Origin: Gryganskiella cystojenkinii
Taxonomy: Eukaryota; Mortierellomycota; Mortierellomycetes; Mortierellales; Mortierellaceae
Length of the DNA: 62,652 nucleotides
Assembly (NCBI GenBank): GCA_015852425.1
Contig: JAAAIG010000120.1
Coordinates: 1 to 62,652, forward strand
Direction of reading: 5' to 3'
Below are positions 56,801 through 62,652 of the stretch, piece after piece. Below the pieces are notes generated by a model. It was not told the DNA's origin. It saw nothing but the letters and a program-made list of their open reading frames with translations, and searched no databases. Within the stretch, counting starts at the first letter, position 1, and the number at the start of each line of letters is the position of its first letter. Position numbers and translations under genes: made by a program.

Positions 56801-58893
56801 TGTGAACACACTTTACTAATTTTTTGGCCACTATATCTATACTGATAGCGCGCGACTCTGGAAAACACAAGGAGCGCAAGGTAAGCCGTCGCAGCGACAG
56901 TGACAGCGATGAACCGGTCCGAAGCAAACCAAAAGAACGGGAACGGAAAGAGAGTGATGATCGGAAGAAGCATTCGAGAAATGTGTCTGGTTCCGTCATC
57001 TCGAAATCGACCTCGCTCCCATCCATTGCAGTCTCGCAGACCATGAGTACCAAGAGTATGCCCGTCACACCGACATCGACCTCGTCCTCGAATCGACCCT
57101 GGAGTAACGGAGTTGATGATTCGAAACCGAAGAGCCAAATTCGAAGAATGTCCGCCTCGGGAGCTTCTTCGACATCAACACAGGCGATTGCTGAGGAGTT
57201 GGATCCAAAGTCTTCAGGGTCGAGCAAGAAGCGGAGGGAGGGCGATCGACCCTCGGACGCATACAGTGGCAAAGTGAAGATCAAGAAGGAACGAGAGGAC
57301 GACCCGCAACCGTTCAAGAGTGCCACCAAATCGGATGAGCTTCGTAGGGTGGTTTCAAGCCCCTCATTTTCGAAAGAGAGTGGTAGCAAAGCTAGTCGGC
57401 ATGGATCCAAACCGTCATTGTCATCGTTGCCAAAAGTCAGTTCTGCCCAGAATGGAGGGTCCTCGATTGCCTCGATCTCGCCACCCTTGACCGAGACCTC
57501 GTCTTCGCCACCACCGCCTTCATCTCAATCATCTGCGGCCCATGACCTGGAAAAAAGCAGGAAGAGGAGCAGTCAAACCTTTGCTTCTCCCAGCGGCTAT
57601 CTCAAGTTTGCGGATGACCTCAAGCTCGGCAGCAATACGACTTCGCAGCACAATCGACAACGGAGTACATCCTCAACTCAACAACAGCCCTCACGCCCCG
57701 TGGCCTTGGACTCTGTCCCTGTGGAATCAGACTCGGCAAGGAAGAAGGCAAAGACGGGAGAGTCCTCAAGTATTGACCTGAGTTCTGTCAAATCGTCCTC
57801 CTCGACCACTGTGAGGTCGTCGACGGCTGCTCGGTCAAGCCAGAGCAATCTCAAGAAGAAGTTTGATGGAGGATCGTCGGATGTTGACATGGCTCCCTCG
57901 GCTGCGGCCGCTGCCGGTACTGGTACTGCTACAACTACGTCTTCTCTGGCCTCTGTAGCCATCAAGACAGAGGCCATCGAAAAGATGCCAAGTCGAAAAC
58001 AAGAGATCAAAAAGGAGGAACCGATCATGGACGTCAAGCCCGCGGAACGTTCTGTGCAGGATGCCCAACGGTACCTGCCCCTGTATACTGTCCAGCTCAC
58101 TGGAGACAGTGGAGAACCAGGAACAAGCGCAACATCGACAACCACTTCCACAGCGCACTCTACAGGGACCCCTGGTCAGTACTTTTGTGTTGTGGACAAG
58201 CAGGTACAACTATTACTTGGTTTGGCTCCCGGAAGTCTCTTTAAGCGGTACCCCCATTTACTCCGTCGATTGATCACGAAACGTGAAAAGGTCCGACTCT
58301 GGTCCCCGCTGTCATCGATGGTGTCGGATCGTTGCGCTGCCGCTGTGAAATTGAACTATGAGGTCCTGCCCGCGACCGAATGCCAGTTCTCTTCGTGGAC
58401 GAATGCGACGACAGCGATGAGTCGATTGAAGGAACACGAAAAGCAAAAGTTTTTGAGCTGTGACCTGTTCTTTGTCCGGCTGGAAGAAGTGATTGAGGTG
58501 ATCAAGCGGGATTATGCCCAGCTGAACGAGTCGATGATGACCATTATGCTCGATATTGGGTATGATGAGGCCGAGATGGAGGTCGATGTGACGGAGGACG
58601 AGGCTGAGGATGCAGACTTGAATGCCAAGGTCAAAGTTGAGGAAAAGCTTTTGAAGGTCAAGGAAGAGGAGATGGAGGTGTCAAAGCCATCCTCTTCAAC
58701 ATTCTTTTCTGCGACCAGCAAGTCTGTTCCGATCCAAACTGCTGCCGCGACGACGACTACGACATCGACAGGTCCTACCTCGGGTCCATTAGGACTTATT
58801 CACAAGTTGAGACGCGTCCCCGCCAAGATGGCGACCAAGGCCATGTTCAAGGAGATGCACCAGCAACAACAGCAATTTCATCCGCAGTCGTAA
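53853..58893 (+). CDS. Ankyrin-repeat/AT-hook chromatin protein, Hos4-like
   Basis: Two exons (53853-56760, 56849-58893) join in phase to 1650 aa. Order: Ser/Gln/Asn-rich N-terminus with a Q11-type run near 150; acidic Ser/Asp block at 190-265; AT-hook 'KKRGPGRPPKQKK' near 304; a first set of ankyrin repeats from about 380 to 630 ('DWTPLHEACVTGHDKVAELL', 'DTPLHDAAENGHVEVIKLLL', 'WTPLHEAALAGHTEVVELLL'); Ser-rich linker; second ankyrin set at 815-950 ('GLTPLHLAAKAGNTEVLVLL'); long Ser/Lys-rich region; and a folded C-terminus near 1410-1560 ('FCVVDKQVQLLLGLAPGSLF'). Fungal Hos4, a subunit of the Set3 histone-deacetylase complex, combines ankyrin repeats with such a C-terminal domain, so nuclear chromatin work is likely. 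ANKRD11/12-like is the broader alternative. The exact subunit name is inference. Confidence 0.82.
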
Positions 58894-59582
58894 ACGACTA
58901 GTTGTTAGGATCCTCGTGCTCTTTGGTCCCTCTTTGATCAACCAACACGACTTTGCATTAAAAAAACAAACAGAAATAACCAAACAAAAATGGAAAATGT
59001 CCCAGGTTCCTCCTGCAAGGGTTGTCAAATTTGTTCTTTTTTTGCCTCGCTGCCAGATACTCATTTGATTGTTGAAGAAAGAGAGAAGAGTGGACAGAAG
59101 GCATAGCAGGAGCACCCGCACCATCACCTTTTTTTTGTAACAAACAAGGATTCATTTCTTGAGTCTGTCCATGTTCTCAGTAATTATGCAGGGTAAGGAC
59201 AAGAGCGATTAAATGGGTAAGAACTTGCCAAACCATGTTGATAAGAAGGGTATGCACTTCTCCATGCAAGAGGCCCGAATGGAGTGACAGCGAAGAAGAC
59301 TGGTAACGGAAGTATTGACAATCGTGGCAAGTTGGTCTCGGTGGATGGTCAACAACAAGGACAGAAATGGAAACGGATCCGAGACGGAGCTTGAGAAAGC
59401 CAGTGAATATACAAAGATGGAAGGAAACAGGAATGGTGTTAGAGCTTTGTCGCATTCACGAATCGACATTGTCTATAAGGTTTGGGTAGAGCTGAATCCA
59501 GTTCGGTAGACAAAGACGCGATCAAAATCAGGAGAGACCTATGGCTGTTCGTGACAGCAACATGTGGTGAAGAAAAAAAAAT
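58894..59582. other. Intergenic region
   Basis: 3' UTR of the ankyrin gene and spacer. Short ORFs on both strands have no recognised feature. An A9 run precedes the next ORF. Confidence 0.4.
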
Positions 59583-59843
59583 CTAATCAACATCCAGTTT
59601 CTGCGTAAATCTTTTATATGGCACTTCAAGGAAGTGTGAGTCAAACAGTCTACCATTCATGATATCAATTGCACTTGCCGCGTCCACCAAGCGAGCGTCA
59701 ATCTCCTCCTGAACTCGAAGAGCCAACTCCAAAGACTTGGTCACAGCTGCCTTTGCCTTATCCCCAAACTCATGCTTCTTCAAAGGTACCAGAAATGTAT
59801 CAAATGCATCAGATGAAAAACACTGCTGAAGTCGAGTCGCCAC
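59583..59843 (-). CDS. Small unidentified ORF, probable gene fragment
   Basis: An 86-codon frame without an ATG at its 5' end (it opens after a TGA, first start-like codon GTG) and a clean TAG stop. Composition is that of a folded protein: 'FDTFLVPLKKHEFGDKAKAA' then 'SLELALRVQEEIDARLV' forms amphipathic helices, and it ends 'FLEVPYKRFTQKLDVD'. It may be the last exon of a gene whose upstream exon is hidden in the next 150 bp, or a remnant. It lies on the same strand as, and downstream of, the WD40 gene; I cannot connect the two in frame. Family not recognised. Confidence 0.4.
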   Translation of the reverse strand: MATRLQQCFSSDAFDTFLVPLKKHEFGDKAKAAVTKSLELALRVQEEIDARLVDAASAIDIMNGRLFDSHFLEVPYKRFTQKLDVD

Positions 59844-61005
59844 AGCTTGGTCTCATCTTTGTAGGATATTGAATCCTGCCATCCCCCGCCGCACTATCCC
59901 GACAGGTCGATTCGGCTGACCCACAAATCTCGCCTAGCCCTGGTCAGCTTGAACTCGTTTCGCACACATTTGTCTGCTTTTGGGTTTTAGATTGTGGATG
60001 CCTTGGACAGATACCGCTGAGAGGAGCTACGGAAGGCTGCCCCATCAGCATACTTGCCAACACTCGACGAAGGGATCCTTATCGCAATTCTTTCTCTCTT
60101 GCACGCCAGTGATGAGGACCTCTAAGGACCTGGTTTCGATCCTTGTTAAAGCCATCCCCCCCCCCTTACGAATGCCCAAACAAGGCCCCATCACGGAAAG
60201 TACAGTAATTCAGGCTATGATTGGTATGCAGTAGAATGAAAGCAAAGCCAAATGACAGTTAAAACAGAAGACGCAGTCAAAGACAATATCAATTATCATT
60301 AACATATAAAGTAACGCACTTACTAAAAAATCTTCCCAGGTGCTGGTTTTGTGGCTCAGTCCAGATGAACGCCACCAGGCAGTCGTCTAGGAGGTCACCC
60401 ACAGCCTTTTTCCGCCTAGAGTTCCACGATTCCGTTGAATTCGGCATGGCTAAACAGTGAAGTCGAGGGCGAGGACGGTGTCTATAGCGCCCTCTTATGT
60501 GGGAAGGCGTTGAGGCTTGGGGACCTTGGCAAGAGCTTGGGCGGTTACGTTAACGTCGACGTCAGTCATGAGCAGGGGAAGCGGGATCACGAGGGTTCAG
60601 AGAGTTCAGAGGGCAGTTTAGAGGGTCCAGAAGGTTCAGAGGGAGCGCAGAGTGTTCAGGGGGTTCAGACGGTTCAGGAGAGGTGGGGGATCGAGGGACT
60701 TTGCTAACAATGTATTAGAAAAGGGTCGAAGAGGGTTAAAGAACATCTTTATGAAAGTTGGGAGTTTAAATAAGAAGAACGAGTTGAGCTATGTAAAGAG
60801 GACGTGTTTTGAGAGGCTATGTTGCTTGGAGTTGTGGGGCTGCGGTGGTGATGTTGTTCGATGTGAAGTTGTGGGCGGCAACGGCGAAGGGGAATCAAAT
60901 GTGCGCTGAGTTCGTTGTGTCTTGCGGTTTTCGCAGTTGCTTGAATTTAGATACTGCAGACACCACGGTGCTCATCGTGCTTGCGGCAACCTGTAGTGCC
61001 ATTCG
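59844..61005. other. Intergenic accessory DNA
   Basis: No gene recognised. It holds a C8-C10 run near 60160, the GTTCAG minisatellite listed separately, and G-rich plus-strand sequence to 60900. It lies downstream of the WD40 stop and of no known gene on the plus strand. Confidence 0.4.
60592..60680. repeat. GGTTCAGAG-type minisatellite
   Basis: About ten imperfect 9-base units built on gggttcaga/gagttcaga, with variants such as ggtccagaa and agtgttcag. The open plus-strand frame through it (Ser/Glu/Gly repeats) is a by-product of the repeat. Confidence 0.75.
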
Positions 61006-62652
61006 TCATTCTGGGTCGCCCACAGCCCCGCGTTGTCGTAGTAACTGTATATTGATCCTGCTCAAGCCTTTTGCGTCTTCGAGAGATGCGTACGACACAG
61101 TAAGTCTGTCATGTGCCGAACTCCAATGCAGGGACGACTGAAAGTTGCCTTTCTCTTCTGTGATTTTCCACGTGCGCACAGACTTGTCATCACAGCCTGT
61201 TACAAAATAGTTGCCACCAGGTGTTTCTTTCCAGGCAATACTGTTGATAGATCCATGAAAATCCTGTACAACTGCCAGACATTGACCAGATTTCACATCC
61301 CACAGCCGCACTGTCTGGTCCGCACTGCCCGACGCAATCTGGTGACCGCTGGGAGAATGCACCACGCTCGTAACACTATCGGTATGGCCGCTCAAGATGG
61401 GGCCAGGTGAACCGGTAAGCATGTCCCACAGCCGCACTGTCTTGTCCCGACTGCCTGACGCAATCTGGTGACCGCTAGGAGAATATACCACACTCATAAC
61501 AGCATCGGTGTGGCCATGTAAGATGAAGCCAGGCGCACCTGTTTCGGCGTCCCACAGGCGCACAGTATTGTCCAAACTGGCTGACGCAATCTGGCGACCG
61601 CTGGGAGAATGCACCACGCACGTAACACTGTCGGTATGGCCGCTCAGGGTGGGGCCAGGTGCACCGGTTTCGGCGTCCCACAGCCGCACAGTATTGTCCA
61701 GACTACCTGACGCGATCTGGTGACCGCTGGGAGAATACACCACACTCGTAACACCGTCAGTATGGCCATGTAAGATGGAGCCAGGTGCATCGTTTTCGTT
61801 GTCCCACAACCGCACAGTATTGTCCAAACTGGCTGATGCAATCTGGTGACCGCTAGGAGAATGCACCACGCTCGTAACGCCGTCGGTATGGCCATGTAAG
61901 ATGGAGCCAGGTGCACCGGTTTCGGCGTCCCACATCCGCACTGTCTTGTCCAAACTGCCCGACGCAATGTGGTGACCACTGGGAGAATGCACCACGCTTG
62001 TAACACTGTCCGTATGGCCATGTAAGATGGAGTCAGGTGCACTGGTTTTGGCGTCCCACAACCGCACTGTATTGTCCAAACTGGCTGATGCAATCTGGCG
62101 ACCGCTGGGAGAATACACCACACTCGTAACACTGTCGGCATGGCCGCTCAGGATGGGGCCAAGTGCACCGGTTTCCGTGTCCCACAGCCGCACTGTCTTG
62201 TCCCGACTGCCTGATGCAATCTGGTAACCAGTGGGAGAATACACTGTGCTTGTAACACGGTCGGTATGGCCGCTCAGGACAGGGCCACGTACACCAAGCG
62301 TGTCCCACAGCCGCACGGTGTTGTCCAAACTACCTGACGCGATCTGGTGACCGCTGGGAGAATACACCACACTCGTAACACTGTCGGCATGGCCGCTCAG
62401 GATGGGGCCAAGTGCGCCGGTTTGCGTGTCCCACAACCGCACTGTCTTGTCCCGACTGCCTGATGCAATCTGGTAACCAGTGGGAGAATACACTGTGCTT
62501 GTAACACGGTCGGTATGGCCGCTCAGGACAGGGCCACGTACACCAAGCGTGTCCCACAGCCGCACGGTGTTGTCCAAACTACCTGACGCGATCTGGTGAC
62601 CGCTGGGAGAATACACCACACTCGTAACACTGTCGGCATGGCCGCTCAGGAT
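61006..62652 (-). CDS. WD40-repeat array, NLR-like receptor C-terminus, 5'-truncated by window edge
   Basis: The frame is open to the right edge (549 codons incl. stop seen), so the N-terminus is outside. It encodes at least eleven WD40 units of about 41-43 residues ('SGHTDSVTSVVYSPSGHQIA' ... 'SGSLDNTVRLWD') plus a diverged last blade ('NYFVTGCDDKSVRTWKI') and a non-repeat tail ending 'INIQLLRQRGAVGDPE'. The units are near-identical in sequence, unlike ordinary seven-blade propellers, which diverge with age. High-identity WD40 arrays at the C-terminus are typical of fungal NLR-like (NACHT or NB-ARC) proteins such as HET-E, where they vary ligand recognition. The tail wording matches what I recall from Mortierella proteins of this kind. 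No NTPase domain is visible here, so the receptor assignment is inference. Confidence 0.85.
   Translation of the reverse strand: MLSGHADSVTSVVYSPSGHQIASGSLDNTVRLWDTLGVRGPVLSGHTDRVTSTVYSPTGYQIASGSRDKTVRLWDTQTGALGPILSGHADSVTSVVYSPSGHQIASGSLDNTVRLWDTLGVRGPVLSGHTDRVTSTVYSPTGYQIASGSRDKTVRLWDTETGALGPILSGHADSVTSVVYSPSGRQIASASLDNTVRLWDAKTSAPDSILHGHTDSVTSVVHSPSGHHIASGSLDKTVRMWDAETGAPGSILHGHTDGVTSVVHSPSGHQIASASLDNTVRLWDNENDAPGSILHGHTDGVTSVVYSPSGHQIASGSLDNTVRLWDAETGAPGPTLSGHTDSVTCVVHSPSGRQIASASLDNTVRLWDAETGAPGFILHGHTDAVMSVVYSPSGHQIASGSRDKTVRLWDMLTGSPGPILSGHTDSVTSVVHSPSGHQIASGSADQTVRLWDVKSGQCLAVVQDFHGSINSIAWKETPGGNYFVTGCDDKSVRTWKITEEKGNFQSSLHWSSAHDRLTVSYASLEDAKGLSRINIQLLRQRGAVGDPE
62151..62652 (-). repeat. 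249-bp tandem duplication of a two-blade WD40 unit
   Basis: Bases 62151-62399 and 62400-62648 align end to end without a gap; I count three mismatches in 249. Each unit encodes two blades (83 residues). The window ends inside or at the end of the second copy, so more copies may follow. Confidence 0.9.

Noticed and set aside
60435..60707. 90-codon ORF with Glu/Ser/Gly repeats
   Set aside because: Its length is produced by the GTTCAG minisatellite; no conserved sequence outside it.
61508..62227. Repeated plus-strand ORFs with 'ASHSRTVLSRLPDAIW' units
   Set aside because: Antisense of the WD40 repeats; the repetition is inherited from the coding strand.

Overview
The window is nuclear DNA of a fungus. 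Its genes are broken by many short spliceosomal introns (about 45-330 bp, GT-AG with two apparent GC-AG). It carries fungal housekeeping genes next to accessory families I associate with early-diverging Mucoromycota, most probably Mortierellomycotina (Mortierella sensu lato). That placement is an inference from gene content, not from a marker gene. Intergenic DNA is rich in homopolymers and pyrimidine tracts, and one 10-N assembly gap is present.

Layout. 1-13.4 kb is gene-dense: the 3' part of an eEF2-like translocase gene (+) runs head-on into an importin-4/Kap123 karyopherin (-), followed by a ubiquitin-like/WLM metalloprotease (-) and a divergently placed ZGRF1-type SF1 DNA helicase in 14 exons (+) with a long acidic, repeat-bearing tail. 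13.4-29.8 kb is sparse: a large serine-rich, probably single-pass membrane protein (+), a small serine-rich orphan (-), two long gene-poor stretches of about 2.9 and 5 kb, and a decayed accessory gene. 29.9-39.7 kb holds an ASPM (abnormal spindle) orthologue with 31 IQ motifs (+), convergent with a 985-aa F-box protein (-). 39.8-44.0 kb is an accessory island: a broken Ty3-type integrase fragment, a diverged duplication, and an intact 8-exon gene with a PD-(D/E)XK nuclease-like core. 44.6-58.9 kb is again housekeeping: an Asteroid-type XPG-fold protein (+), the GPI mannosyltransferase III gene PIGB/GPI10 (-), TFIIB (-), and an ankyrin/AT-hook protein resembling the Set3-complex subunit Hos4 (+). 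58.9-62.65 kb ends in accessory DNA: a small unidentified ORF, a minisatellite, and the 3' part of a WD40 protein with near-identical repeats of the kind found on fungal NLR-like receptors.

The housekeeping genes do not form a pathway; they are independent monocistronic units. The accessory layer is the most unusual content: a nuclease-like multigene family seen once intact (41423-44030) and apparently once decayed (27919-29069), a retroelement remnant beside the intact copy, and a rapidly duplicating WD40 array at the right edge. Gene models below were built by joining open frames across GT/GC...AG junctions and checking that reading-frame phase is kept through every exon; no transcript data were available.
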